A stretch of DNA of 64,000 nt, from contig NZ_LZGS01000035.1 in assembly GCF_001690495.1 (NCBI RefSeq), positions 512,512 to 576,511 on the forward strand, read 5' to 3'. A program made the translations under genes and the position numbers. This document shows positions 52,443 to 61,786 of this stretch, piece after piece. This stretch comes from Gilliamella sp. App4-10. GTDB lineage: Bacteria; Pseudomonadota; Gammaproteobacteria; Enterobacterales; Orbaceae. The notes beneath the pieces were generated by a model that did no database searches, was not told where the DNA came from, and saw only the letters and a program-made list of their open reading frames with translations. How positions within the stretch are numbered: the first letter of the stretch is position 1; the number at the start of each line of letters is the position of its first letter.

Positions 52443-53822
52443 TTAATGTTTATGAATTGGCAATACTATCACAATTCTAAGTCCGCCAAGATGACTTTTT
52501 TCAGCTTTTACGGTTCCATGATCGCGTATGATGGCATTAGCCACAATAGCGAGTCCTAATCCTGTTCCTCCTGATTTGCGATCTCGAGCTTCACTTGTGC
52601 GATAAAATGGCCTAAAAATTTTCTCTAGTTCACTTTCTGCAACACCTGGGCCATCATCATCTATTGTAATTGTGATCTTTTGTTGTTGAGCAATAAAATT
52701 AACTACAATCTCTTTGTTACAATAACAAAACGCATTTCGTATAACGTTTTCAAGTGCACTACATAAAGCAATGGGATAGCATAAAATAATGTGATTAGTT
52801 GGAAGATTGGTAACGGTAAAATTTTTGCTGATTTGTTCTGCTTCAAAAGTGGCATTATCAAGCACTTGTTTAAACAACTTATTAATTTTATTAAATTCGC
52901 GAATTTCATTATTGTCATATTGCTGCCTTGCCAATGACAATAAATCACCAATCATAGAATCTAGCTTTATTGCTTCATTATGAATGCGCATAACTTCACT
53001 GCTTTCACCCTGTTTTCGTCGCAATAAAGATGTCGCTAACTGCAAACGTGTCAAAGGAGTACGTAATTCATGGGAAATATCGGAAAATAAACGCTGCTGT
53101 ACCTCTTGCATTCGTTTTAGCTCCCTAAGCATATGGTTAAAGCTAGTACCTGTTGCTTTATATTCAGACGATCCTATTTGCTCAAGCTCTGGCCATTCTT
53201 GTAAATTGCCTTTGGCAACCTGATCCGCCGCTTGTTTTAAACCCCGCGCTGGTTTTGCAATACTCCAAGATAACCAAAGTAAAAAAGGAGAACTTATTAG
53301 CATGGTCAAAGTTAATAATAAAAAAGGATGATCAAATATAAAGTTAACAAATTGGGATTGTATGTCTGTAGCTTGTTGTAAGATATACAATTGATATTCG
53401 GCATTAGCATATTGGACTAAAAAAGGCCCTATAATCTCTTGAGAATCATAGATCTTTTTTGCAGGATCATCTACATTATGAGATTTTTCACTAAAGTTTT
53501 TTACTAAATCAATATTTTTAGTTTCAGCGGTGATAATTTGCTCATTCGGAGTAACAATAAATAATGATTGACCCGATTTTTGGTGGCTATCCATTATAAC
53601 AATAAAACGCATCCACCATCGAAAACTATCTTTAGGTACATTAACAAGATCATTTTCGATCTGATGAGCAAGCACATTACCGGCTTCTTTGTCTTTATTT
53701 GCTAAATAGGTTAAGTTTCGAGAATCTAAACTTGGTAACACCATAATTAACATTAAGAAAAAACCTATGGTCAGTAAAAATATAGTGAAAATTCTGATGG
53801 TTAGTCTATCAATAAGCCACAT
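52443..53822 (-). CDS. cpxA: Envelope stress sensor histidine kinase CpxA
   Basis: 459 aa (E. coli 457). Spans at about 9-31 and 163-188 enclose a periplasmic sensor domain. A HAMP segment follows, then the H box with H251 in SDISHELRTPLTRLQLATSL, and the ATPase motifs (IDDDGPGV, GGTGLGLAIV). It follows cpxR by 33 nt. No cpxP is visible in the 121 bp upstream of cpxR. Confidence 0.95.
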   Translation of the reverse strand: MWLIDRLTIRIFTIFLLTIGFFLMLIMVLPSLDSRNLTYLANKDKEAGNVLAHQIENDLVNVPKDSFRWWMRFIVIMDSHQKSGQSLFIVTPNEQIITAETKNIDLVKNFSEKSHNVDDPAKKIYDSQEIIGPFLVQYANAEYQLYILQQATDIQSQFVNFIFDHPFLLLTLTMLISSPFLLWLSWSIAKPARGLKQAADQVAKGNLQEWPELEQIGSSEYKATGTSFNHMLRELKRMQEVQQRLFSDISHELRTPLTRLQLATSLLRRKQGESSEVMRIHNEAIKLDSMIGDLLSLARQQYDNNEIREFNKINKLFKQVLDNATFEAEQISKNFTVTNLPTNHIILCYPIALCSALENVIRNAFCYCNKEIVVNFIAQQQKITITIDDDGPGVAESELEKIFRPFYRTSEARDRKSGGTGLGLAIVANAIIRDHGTVKAEKSHLGGLRIVIVLPIHKH

Positions 53823-53855
53823 TTTATGTTATCTGATCTTCATTTATATGTTATT

Positions 53856-54578
53856 CTAATCTTGTAGCAAATCATCATTGTGATCAATTACAAATAGATA
53901 ACCTTTTGAACGTAATGTTTTAATCCAAGGTAAACCGTCGCTCCTAGGAGGAAGCTTTTTCCGTAAATTCGATACATGAACATCAATCGATCTCGCAAGA
54001 GGGATAAATTCTTTACCTAAAACAGTTTCACTTAAAGTATCGCGCGAAATTATTTTACCCGCATTATCAAGCAGTTTGAGCAATACTTGAAACTCAGTAC
54101 CTGTTAATTCAATGTATTTATTATCAAAAGATACAGACTGCTGTTTTCGATTTACATTCAGCTTATCAATAGTATATTGAATCGGTTTATCAGCACCATC
54201 ATTTACAGCATTATCCCAACGGGTTCTACGCAAAAGCGCATTAATTCGTGCGATAAGTTCTCTGTCATTAAAAGGTTTTAAAATGTAATCATCAGCGCCT
54301 AGTTCAAGCCCAATAACTTTATCGTATTCGTTATCTCTAGCCGTTAAAAAAATTACAGGGACAGTAAATTTACCTCTGAGTTGAGATAATACACTAAGCC
54401 CATTCATTTCAGGCATCATAATATCGAGCAGAATGAGATCTATAGTACTGTCAAACTTCTCTAACGCTTGAACACCATTATTAGCTATTTCAACTCGAAA
54501 TCCTTCCAATTCTAGTAGTTCACGTAATAACGATGCAATCTCTGGATCATCATCAACTATAAGCAATTTACTACTCAT
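53856..54578 (-). CDS. cpxR: Response regulator CpxR
   Basis: 240 aa (E. coli 232), OmpR family. The receiver domain has D52 (LILLDIMMPEMNG) and a K in LKPFNDREL. The winged helix (about 140-232) ends PWIKTLRSKGYLFVI, as in CpxR. A gene pair with cpxA. Confidence 0.95.
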   Translation of the reverse strand: MSSKLLIVDDDPEIASLLRELLELEGFRVEIANNGVQALEKFDSTIDLILLDIMMPEMNGLSVLSQLRGKFTVPVIFLTARDNEYDKVIGLELGADDYILKPFNDRELIARINALLRRTRWDNAVNDGADKPIQYTIDKLNVNRKQQSVSFDNKYIELTGTEFQVLLKLLDNAGKIISRDTLSETVLGKEFIPLARSIDVHVSNLRKKLPPRSDGLPWIKTLRSKGYLFVIDHNDDLLQD

Positions 54579-54699
54579 TACAGTCCTCTTTATACCATTC
54601 CATTCATTTTTGATATTTTATCTTAATAACAAATATAGATTATATTTAAAAAGTCATTATATATGTAAAAAAGCTTAATATAGTAAATTATTATTAGTT

Positions 54700-56148
54700 T
54701 TATGTAGTAAATATTTTTACGTTATTAAATCCTTGGTCAATTAAATAAAGTGCTTGTAACTTACTCATAACACCATGCTCACAATATAGTAAATATTGCT
54801 TTGATTGATCCAAATCTCCAAACTGTGTAGCGAGTTTATAAAATGGAATATGCTTGATTTCCATATCGTTCAATTCCAATGGATTATCTTCCTGCTCATC
54901 TGGAGAACGAATATCAATCACTACGTAATCTGCACTCAGTGTTGTGACAGTTTCGACTTGAGTGATCTTTGTATCAGCTTGTTTGGCAATTTCACGAATA
55001 TCAATATTTTCTGCTTCGTCAACGGCTTTATCTAAAATCGTGAAATCAAAATTTAATTCTTCTGCTTCAATTTTTTCTTTTACAGCTTTTACCGTTGGGC
55101 TTTTGGATATCACACCACAAAATTCTGGCATTGTTTTAGCAATATCTTCAGTCCCAATTTGGCGTGCAATATTGATAATTGTTTCTTTATCATGCGTGAT
55201 AAGAGGACGTAAAATTAATGTATCACTGGCATTATCAATTAGCCGTAAGTTAGTCAGTGTTTGACTCGATACTTGACCTAATGCTTCTCCGGTTACAAGT
55301 GCTTCTACTTTATAACGTTGCGCAATTTTTGATGCAGCTCGAATCATCATCCGTTTTAGGATAACTCCCATTTGACCATCATCAATTTTTTCAAGAATCT
55401 CGCCAACAACCTGAGAAAAATCAATGGCAATAAAACGTACTTTATGTGAGCTACCAAATCGCTCCCATAAATAATGGGCCATCTGTTTAACGCCGATCTC
55501 GTGAGTTTTTCCACCAAGATTAAAGAAACAATAATGCACTCGGCTTCCTCGTCGTATTAACATATAACTTGACACGCCAGAATCAAAACCACCAGATATA
55601 AGCGAAAGAACATCTTCTTGCGTACCAGTTGGAAAACCGCCAATGCCTGTATGTCGACTCTTCACAAGTAGTAACTTATCTTTGTCGATCTCGAGATTAA
55701 TCGTGATTTCTGGGTGATTTAATTTAACCTTAGCCGAAGACACATGTTGATTAAGCCCACCACCAACATAGCGTTCAACATCAATTGATGTAAATTCATG
55801 TTTACCACGACGTTTTACACGTACACAAAATGTTTTGTTTTCAATTAACGGAGCATAATAATCTAATGCTTTTTCAAAAATATCATGCATATCAACAAAA
55901 GTAATTTCATCAACAGCTAAAATATGATGAATACCAGGAATTCGTGTTAATAACTCAAGTATTTGAGCTTCACTATTTTCAGCTTTTGAGCGAACTTCAA
56001 TAAAATCCCAATGACGGATAACCGCAACATTTTCAATATGGTACTTTAAAATATTACGAATATTACTCGTTAGTATTTTAATAAAACGTAAACGAACAGA
56101 ATCACTTTTGATAGTTATTTCTGGAAAGAGCTTAACAATAAATTTCAT
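54700..56148 (-). CDS. thiI: tRNA 4-thiouridine synthase / thiamine sulfur carrier ThiI
   Basis: 482 aa, the same as E. coli. It has an N-terminal NFLD-THUMP region and the PP-loop [14 protein letters not shown]-terminal rhodanese domain carries the active cysteine near 456 ([10 protein letters not shown]). It makes s4U8 in tRNA and provides sulfur for thiamine. Confidence 0.98.
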   Translation of the reverse strand: MKFIVKLFPEITIKSDSVRLRFIKILTSNIRNILKYHIENVAVIRHWDFIEVRSKAENSEAQILELLTRIPGIHHILAVDEITFVDMHDIFEKALDYYAPLIENKTFCVRVKRRGKHEFTSIDVERYVGGGLNQHVSSAKVKLNHPEITINLEIDKDKLLLVKSRHTGIGGFPTGTQEDVLSLISGGFDSGVSSYMLIRRGSRVHYCFFNLGGKTHEIGVKQMAHYLWERFGSSHKVRFIAIDFSQVVGEILEKIDDGQMGVILKRMMIRAASKIAQRYKVEALVTGEALGQVSSQTLTNLRLIDNASDTLILRPLITHDKETIINIARQIGTEDIAKTMPEFCGVISKSPTVKAVKEKIEAEELNFDFTILDKAVDEAENIDIREIAKQADTKITQVETVTTLSADYVVIDIRSPDEQEDNPLELNDMEIKHIPFYKLATQFGDLDQSKQYLLYCEHGVMSKLQALYLIDQGFNNVKIFTT

Positions 56149-56500
56149 AAAATCAATGTGAACTTTAATACAAATGCATCATTATACTTGTTTTCCCCAA
56201 AAACTGACAATTGATTATGAGAAATATATCTAATGACTATTTCAACTAACTTAATTAAATTTTACCAAATTAAAAATCATAATTAATTTATTGAAATAAA
56301 ATTAGTGGTATACCAATAATATACTCCTTAACAAAGGTAAATCATCAACACATGAAATACGTGTTCTTGCTAATTAAAAAGTATAAATGCTCAAAATATA
56401 CCAACTATATCTGAAATTTTACTTGCTTGTTGGGCTGTCTTTCGCTAATATTTCACATCAATAAATTCTGTTATATAACATAAAAAATTGACAGGTTGAA
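56149..56500 (+). promoter_or_regulatory. AT-rich gap with probable secG promoter
   Basis: No gene is seen in this 352-bp stretch. TTGCTT (56423-56428) and TAATAT (56446-56451) are separated by exactly 17 bp and lie 50 bp before secG, a plausible sigma-70 promoter. Confidence 0.5.
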
Positions 56501-56872
56501 ATGTACGAATTTTTAATTATAAGTTATTTAATTATTGCGGTTATAATAGTTGCATTAGTTTTAATACAACGAGGTAAAGGTGCTGACATGGGCTCGTCTT
56601 TTGGTGCAGGTGCATCCGCAACTTTGTTTGGTTCGTCAGGCAGTGGGAATTTTTTAACTCGTTCTACGACTTTATTAGGCGTTTTGTTTTTTGTAATAAG
56701 CATTTTACTGTCGAATTTAGGTAGTAAACCACATACAAATTTAACTAGCGAATTTGACAACATTGAAGATAGTGTACCAGCAACACAGCTAAATAAAGGC
56801 AATACAGAGTCTACAACGGCTCCTGCAAGTCAACCTATACAACAAAATTCAACATCAGATATTCCTGAATAA
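56501..56872 (+). CDS. secG: Protein-export membrane protein SecG
   Basis: 123 aa (E. coli 110). Two spans (about 3-20 and 52-72) flank the conserved RGKGADMGSSFGAGASATLF loop. The C-terminal 40 residues are a polar, Thr/Gln-rich tail. The tRNA-Leu gene follows at once, as in E. coli. Confidence 0.96.
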   Translation: MYEFLIISYLIIAVIIVALVLIQRGKGADMGSSFGAGASATLFGSSGSGNFLTRSTTLLGVLFFVISILLSNLGSKPHTNLTSEFDNIEDSVPATQLNKGNTESTTAPASQPIQQNSTSDIPE

Positions 56873-56879
56873 AAACGGC

Positions 56880-56965
56880 GCCGTGGTGGTGAAATTGGTA
56901 GACACGCTATCTTGAGGGGGTAGTGCTCTAAGAGCATGCGGGTTCAAGTCCCGCCCACGGCACCA
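56880..56965 (+). tRNA. tRNA-Leu (anticodon GAG)
   Basis: 86 nt including encoded CCA. Acceptor GCCGTGG pairs with CCACGGC; discriminator A. The anticodon stem CTATC/GGTAG encloses TTGAGGG with anticodon GAG. A long variable arm (TGCTCTAAGAGCA) marks a class II tRNA. GGTTCAAGTCC is the T loop. It lies directly after secG and is the likely attachment site for the adjacent integrase. Confidence 0.96.
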
Positions 56966-57089
56966 AATCAATAAACAGTAACATTCTTTTAAAACCAACA
57001 AAGCACACCAAACCCAGTAATAACAAGCTTTAAAGTCTATTTTATTGCCCATTAAGTATCAGTAAGGTACATTTACAACCAAAAATAAT

Positions 57090-57141
57090 GGGGGTATATT
57101 TGGGGGTATAATTAAATACCCTATTATTGCGTACCCCCAAA
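57090..57141. promoter_or_regulatory. Direct and inverted GGGGGTAT repeats before the integrase
   Basis: GGGGGTAT occurs at 57090-57097 and 57102-57109; the inverse TACCC(CC) occurs at 57117-57121 and 57132-57138, just before the integrase start. Such repeats are typical of integrase autoregulation or arm-type binding sites. The rest of 56966-57089 shows nothing distinct. Confidence 0.55.
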
Positions 57142-57149
57142 GGTGAAAA

Positions 57150-58400
57150 ATGGCTGTAAAAACTACTCCCTTAACTGACACACAAATAAAAGCATTAAAA
57201 GCCACTAGTAAGGATAAAAAGTATTTTGATGGTGGAGGTCTTTTTTTGTTAGTTAAACCGACAGGGGTTAAATTATGGCGATTTAAATATAAAAAGCCAA
57301 TATCACATAAAGAGACATTATTATCTTTCGGTAAATACCCAGAAACATCGCTACAACAAGCGCGAAAACAACGAGATGAAGCGCGAGAATTAATAAAGCA
57401 AGGGATAGATCCACAACATCACAAAGCGGAACAAGAACAACGTAAGCAAGAAGCTTGTAATAATACCTTTTACGCTATGGCTGAGAAATGGTTCAAATTC
57501 AAAACAGAACAAGGTTTAGAAGAACAAACACTCAAAAAGGCTTGGCGTTCATTAGAAAATCATGTTTTCCCTTATATAAAAGATATTCCAATAAACCAAG
57601 TAACAGCTATCAAAGCAATTAACGCATTACAGCCATTAAATAACAATAATAAATACGAAACAGTAAAAAGAGTTTGTCGGCGAATTAATGAAATAATGTA
57701 TTATGCTGTCAATATGGGAATTATCGATAATAACCCTCTAGCTAAAATCACCGACGTATTTAATAGCCCGAAAGTAAAAAATCAGCCAACTATTCCCCCT
57801 ACTGAGTTACCGCAGTTCATGCAAGCTTTAGCTATGGCAAAGATTAAATTACAAACCAGATGCGTGATTGAATGGCAGTTATTAACATTAACGCGACCAA
57901 GTGAAGCCGTTGGGGCTAAGTGGGAAGAAATTAATCTAGATAAAAAATTATGGAGTATTCCTGCCGAACGCATGAAAATGGATAGACCACACAATATACC
58001 TTTATCACCGCAGGCAATAAAAATACTTGAGATAATGAAATCTATTAATCATAAAAGTGAGTTTGTTTTCCCAACAGCAAGACCGCCTTATAACAAGCCA
58101 ATGAGTAGCCAAACCGCTAACATGGCAATAAAGCGCATGGGATACAAAGATAAGTTAGTTGCGCATGGATTAAGAGCTTTAGCTAGTACCGCTTTAAACG
58201 AACAAGGCTTTAATTATGATGTCATTGAAAGCGCGTTATCGCATGTAGATAAAAACGCAGTAAGGCGAGCCTACAACAAAGCAGAATATGAACATCAAAA
58301 GCGTATTATGCTTGACTGGTGGGGTGACTTTGTCGAGCAAGCAAGCCAAGGAAATGTCTCACTATCAGGTAACCGCAATTTAAAGCTAGTTAATCATTAA
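57150..58400 (+). CDS. Tyrosine integrase (P4/CP4-57 type)
   Basis: 416 aa. An N-terminal DUF4102-type arm-binding domain (LTDTQIKALKATSKDKKYFD ... LLVKPTG) precedes the core-binding and catalytic domains. Catalytic residues are R249 (TLTRPSEA), H339-x-x-R342 (HGLRALAS), H365 (LSHVD) and Y375 (RRAYNKAEY). AAAGGTG lies before the ATG. It sits 185 bp from tRNA-Leu and integrates the following island. Confidence 0.95.
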   Translation: MAVKTTPLTDTQIKALKATSKDKKYFDGGGLFLLVKPTGVKLWRFKYKKPISHKETLLSFGKYPETSLQQARKQRDEARELIKQGIDPQHHKAEQEQRKQEACNNTFYAMAEKWFKFKTEQGLEEQTLKKAWRSLENHVFPYIKDIPINQVTAIKAINALQPLNNNNKYETVKRVCRRINEIMYYAVNMGIIDNNPLAKITDVFNSPKVKNQPTIPPTELPQFMQALAMAKIKLQTRCVIEWQLLTLTRPSEAVGAKWEEINLDKKLWSIPAERMKMDRPHNIPLSPQAIKILEIMKSINHKSEFVFPTARPPYNKPMSSQTANMAIKRMGYKDKLVAHGLRALASTALNEQGFNYDVIESALSHVDKNAVRRAYNKAEYEHQKRIMLDWWGDFVEQASQGNVSLSGNRNLKLVNH

Positions 58401-58450
58401 CCATATCGCGCTATTCATACCGTGCCCCGTATTTGGGTTACGATAAAACC

Positions 58451-58470
58451 GTAACTCAAATTTGAGTTAC
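58451..58470. repeat. Perfect 20-bp palindrome
   Basis: GTAACTCAAA followed by its exact reverse complement TTTGAGTTAC, 50 bp after the integrase stop. It could be a dimeric regulator site or part of the integrase 3' end. Confidence 0.7.
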
Positions 58471-58495
58471 TCACTTCAATAACTTCATATTAAAC

Positions 58496-58524
58496 CACTC
58501 CTCATATCTGAGGGGTGCTTTTTC
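58496..58524 (+). terminator. Terminator after the integrase
   Basis: CACTCCTCA / TGAGGGGTG stem with a TATC loop, followed by CTTTTTC. Confidence 0.75.
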
Positions 58525-58606
58525 AAATGTCATCCTTTACCTATGCCAATGATTAGGTTGTTTTTATACTTACCTCCCCATAATCTTAAACTTTTAATAT
58601 AAAGTG

Positions 58607-58718
58607 TTCACTACTATTCACCAATCTAATATTAATTTATATATATCAATATATTATATACTTATTATATATTTTTTTTGGTGTTCACTAGTATTCACTA
58701 CTGTTCACTACTATACAC
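58607..58718. repeat. Iteron-like 10-bp repeats (possible satellite origin)
   Basis: TTCACTA units occur at 58607, 58684, 58694 and 58704, with a further TTCACC at 58617 and TACAC at 58714; spacing within each group is exactly 10 bp. The complement reads AGTGAACAGT / AGTGAATACT / AGTGAACACC. This resembles the type I iterons (GGTGAACAGT-like) bound by the P4 alpha primase-helicase. The 60 bp between the groups is almost pure AT. The rest of 58525-59185 holds no firm gene. Confidence 0.6.
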
Positions 58719-58859
58719 ATTATTAAAATAATCTTGATCCTGTAATTAACCAATTGAAATATAAATATATTTATATAACGTTATTATTTTATTAAAATAA
58801 AATAATTATTAATCATAATGTTAAGTTAAAGTGATTTTAAGGTTGATCCAGGGCTATTA

Positions 58860-59066
58860 TTGGAGGAAAAGACTAAATGTTCTATGGTGATTTTCACCAT
58901 TCAGGTATTAAATTCGCAATCAGCTAAAAAGTCAGCAGGTTTATTACATTGGTTCGAGATAGCTATTCATGGTTACCCATTTAGTAATAGCAGTCAAAAA
59001 AATTATTTCAATTCGCGGTTTTGCATAAAAAGCAGGATGGGCGGTTTAGAACGTATAAGGTCGTAG
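58860..59066 (+). other. Doubtful ORF with an FHHSG peptide
   Basis: One frame is open for 68 codons from a TTG but has no recognisable domain. In another frame GGAGG precedes an ATG at 58877 encoding MFYGDFHHSGIKFAIS (stop at 58925). FHHSG-type peptides occur at the start of Ash/Icd-like proteins in P4-type islands. A decayed or very short leader is possible; neither frame is secure. Confidence 0.25.
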
Positions 59067-59185
59067 GAATTTACTCCCCCCTCCTCTTGGTTGGTTTAGT
59101 GAATTTTTGGACACGTTAGAAAGCAATCTAATAATTCGCCTTATTGGATTATAATAGCCTTATTATTAGTAAGTTAGGTGGTAAT

Positions 59186-59584
59186 ATGGCAGGGCGAAAA
59201 TCAAAGATAAAGGACATGTTAAAACTAGGGCAAGAGTATTTGCATAAACAGGGCTATATCAAAAATGGCGAAATCATTCCCTCTATGGCTGGACTGGCTT
59301 TATATGCTAACTGTTCAAGGTCAAGTTTATATAATTATGCGAGTTCAAGCGAAGAATTTAAGGACATGTTAGAACTTATCAAAGCACGCCAAGAAGTCGA
59401 GTTAATTAATAAAGGCTTAAAGGGTGAGTTTAACGCGAGTATTGCTAAATTGATGCTTGCTAATCATGGTTATTCTGAAAAGCAGACATTAGATCATCAA
59501 TCTATGGGTAGTAGCATTATAGCCAAATCCAAACCAATGCGCATAGAACTAGTATCGCCACCACCAAAGGATTTAACCGCCTGA
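59186..59584 (+). CDS. Phage terminase small subunit-like protein
   Basis: 132 aa from the ATG at 59186 (AGGTGG 5 nt upstream); the frame open to 59144 lacks such a site. It opens AGRKSKIKDMLKLGQEYL. An HTH lies around 30-60 (GLALYANCSRSSLYNYA) and the C-terminal core is FNASIAKLMLANHGYSEK, typical of terminase small subunits. No large subunit follows: the next 700 bp hold only short frames. This suggests a satellite or a remnant. Confidence 0.75.
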   Translation: MAGRKSKIKDMLKLGQEYLHKQGYIKNGEIIPSMAGLALYANCSRSSLYNYASSSEEFKDMLELIKARQEVELINKGLKGEFNASIAKLMLANHGYSEKQTLDHQSMGSSIIAKSKPMRIELVSPPPKDLTA

Positions 59585-59706
59585 CAAGCAAAGAGCATAA
59601 AAATGTTTTACGAGTAATTAGAGGCTTGTTATCCGCTCAAGTTTTAGACGCTCAAATTGAGCCGCTTCCTATAGAATTTAAATATCCGAAAATCCATTTA
59701 ATATAG
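59515..59706 (+). other. Open frame overlapping the terminase gene end
   Basis: A 63-codon open stretch in the -1 frame begins after two TAG codons and has no ATG. It includes RLTSKEHKNVLRVIRGLL and IEPLPIEFKYPKIHLI. It reads like protein and could be reached by frameshift, or be the truncated start of a downstream gene. Not recognised. Confidence 0.25.
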
Positions 59707-59851
59707 GTATCCAAACAAGTATCCAGTAAAAAGGTATTTAATAAATGGATACCAATTTAATCATAAAAGGCAGTTAACAAGTTAGCGCACTCCAAGAACG
59801 TACTTAATAGATACGTACTAACAATAGTTATATATCTTTGGTTTAGCTAAT

Positions 59852-60019
59852 GTGAAACCTGATGAATTGGTACGCACTAAAGAGGTACGCACGGAAAATA
59901 TACTTAACGAACAGCAACTAATAGCAGAAGATAAAGATGATCCAAATTTGGATGATAAAATAAGACAAGCAGTTATCTTCATAATAAAGACAGCTATAAT
60001 TGTATCTTTAGCATTTTGA
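59852..60019 (+). CDS. Possible 55-aa tail-anchored ORF
   Basis: From GTG at 59852: VKPDELVRTKEVRTENILNE, an acidic stretch (AEDKDDPNLDD), then one hydrophobic C-terminal segment (AVIFIIKTAIIVSLAF). The ribosome binding site is weak. A tandem GGTACGCAC repeat lies within it. It is the only candidate in the 59707-60284 gap. Confidence 0.25.
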   Translation: MKPDELVRTKEVRTENILNEQQLIAEDKDDPNLDDKIRQAVIFIIKTAIIVSLAF

Positions 60020-60284
60020 TTTAAAACAAGCTAATTAATCTGTATTGAAAATATTTACTGGCATAATGCTAGTGATTATATTGATAGATTAATACCTAGA
60101 TTGGTTAAGAAATGATTAGAATGAATGTTTTTTATGTGTGCGCAAAAAAATTTAATTAGTTGCGTTCATTTATGTTCAGTTATATATTGTTAATTCCATT
60201 GACATCTAAAACAAACTGAAATATTATCCGTCCCCATTTTTTATACTAATTAGGTATCGTAAATTATTCATTGTGAGAATGATC

Positions 60285-61361
60285 ATGAATGAAAGAAACT
60301 ATAAAAATTTACTTTTAGATAGAACTAATTTGCGGCAAAGTATTACTAATTATCTTCAGGATAATGGATTTAATTTGCATAAAGATGAAGAAGATAATTC
60401 TAAATGGCGCTTAGAGTTTTCTCGTCCAAACGAAAATACTTGTTTAATCAATATATTTTTTAATAATAACGGAACTTCAACGATTCAGTATAAACAAGGT
60501 CAGAATCAAATAGTTGGTAAGGATTTTGCGGATTATTTGTATGACACTATTAATCCTAATGAGTTAAGAAATGTTGATATGACATTGTGCAATATTATGC
60601 ACAATGATTTTGATGTGATTTTAGAAACTTTAAAATCCGAGTTTGATGATATTGTTATTAATATCACGCCAAGAGGGCATGATCTTCTTATTCAAATTAA
60701 ATCTGACTATTATAAGGATTATATAACGTTAATTCATTACAATAATAGAAAACTTCAAATTCAAGGAAAACCTCTAACTTGTTATAAAAGATTAATTTAT
60801 TATATATCTGATTTGTTAGATCTTTCAGGAATCGAATCTGTATTAATGAAGTCTGACTCCTCGCGGGCGGAAGTGTTAAATTTAGGAATGGCTGAGTTTC
60901 ATTTAAAAAATCAGTTAGGTGAGGATATTTTTGAGCAATTTAATCACAGTATAAAGTCGTTGTTATTATCTAGTTTTTGTGTCAAATTTTCATCACCCAA
61001 GCTTCCTGATTATTGTATGTTACTTTATCCCGAATTCAGAGCATTAGAAGGAATGTTAAAGCAGAAATTGCTTGAGTATGGGCTCATTGCAAGTCAGTGT
61101 GAGGGTATTGATTCTTTTGGGGGATTCTTTGTTAAAAAAACGCCAAAGGAGAGTTTCTCCATAAAACAAGAATATCAACAAAAAATACCATGTAAGGATA
61201 TGCAAAAGAGACTATGTGATGCTTTTGAGTTTTTTAACAAACATAGAAATAGATTATTCCATATGAATGAACATGTTGATTCAAGTAGAATGATAAGTGA
61301 TATAAACGAAATGAATAGAATTAGTAATATTATATACTCGCACTTAAAGAACTTAATATAA
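60285..61361 (+). CDS. rnlA: RnlA toxin (RNase LS), type II toxin-antitoxin
   Basis: 358 aa from the ATG at 60285 (E. coli 357). Matches to E. coli RnlA include DTINPNEL, KLQIQGKPLTCYKR, LPDYCMLLYPEFRALEGMLK and FFNKHRNRLFHMNEHVDSSR. The last is the HEPN-like R-x4-H (R321, H326) of the Dmd-binding, nuclease domain. RnlA cleaves mRNA and blocks phage growth when its antitoxin is lost. The upstream GTG at 60273 is less likely as a start. Confidence 0.93.
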   Translation: MNERNYKNLLLDRTNLRQSITNYLQDNGFNLHKDEEDNSKWRLEFSRPNENTCLINIFFNNNGTSTIQYKQGQNQIVGKDFADYLYDTINPNELRNVDMTLCNIMHNDFDVILETLKSEFDDIVINITPRGHDLLIQIKSDYYKDYITLIHYNNRKLQIQGKPLTCYKRLIYYISDLLDLSGIESVLMKSDSSRAEVLNLGMAEFHLKNQLGEDIFEQFNHSIKSLLLSSFCVKFSSPKLPDYCMLLYPEFRALEGMLKQKLLEYGLIASQCEGIDSFGGFFVKKTPKESFSIKQEYQQKIPCKDMQKRLCDAFEFFNKHRNRLFHMNEHVDSSRMISDINEMNRISNIIYSHLKNLI

Positions 61362-61697
61362 ATGTTTGATATAAATTATTCATTATTAAATAGCAATGAC
61401 ATCATTGTTATTACAGCACTTAACCATGAATCACCTTTAGATAATTTAAAGGATGTGGTTGCTCGTCTAAAAGAATGTAAAATCAAAAATAAACCAGTTT
61501 TAGTTATTTTTGATTTGTTGTGTTCTAATGGTAATGAATGGAATAGATTCGTTTCTCTACGATTTGATGGCACAAAATTTATGCACCAATCTTTTAATGT
61601 GTTATCTAATGATGATGTGATGCCTAATATTATTGACACTCAGCAATCGTATTTCACTCAACACCCTGAAATTATTAAATCCTCAGTTTTGAATTAG
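61362..61697 (+). CDS. rnlB: RnlB antitoxin
   Basis: 111 aa (E. coli 123). The conserved core is VIFDLLCSNGNEWNRFVSLRFDG, interrupted only by the loop, and the C-terminal QHPEIIKSSVL matches the RnlB tail. Its ATG directly follows the rnlA stop. It binds and silences RnlA, and rapid loss of RnlB during phage infection frees the toxin. Confidence 0.92.
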   Translation: MFDINYSLLNSNDIIVITALNHESPLDNLKDVVARLKECKIKNKPVLVIFDLLCSNGNEWNRFVSLRFDGTKFMHQSFNVLSNDDVMPNIIDTQQSYFTQHPEIIKSSVLN

Positions 61698-61786
61698 TCG
61701 CTTCATATTGGTTTCAAATACCCCAAAACCCATTCCATGTATATAATTACAGTGCTATAATGTACCTAACTGTATATTACTGTATT

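Noticed and set aside
58607..58718. Short regular repeats as a CRISPR array
   Set aside because: Units are only 7-10 bp with no unique spacers of constant length and no cas genes nearby; iterons fit better.
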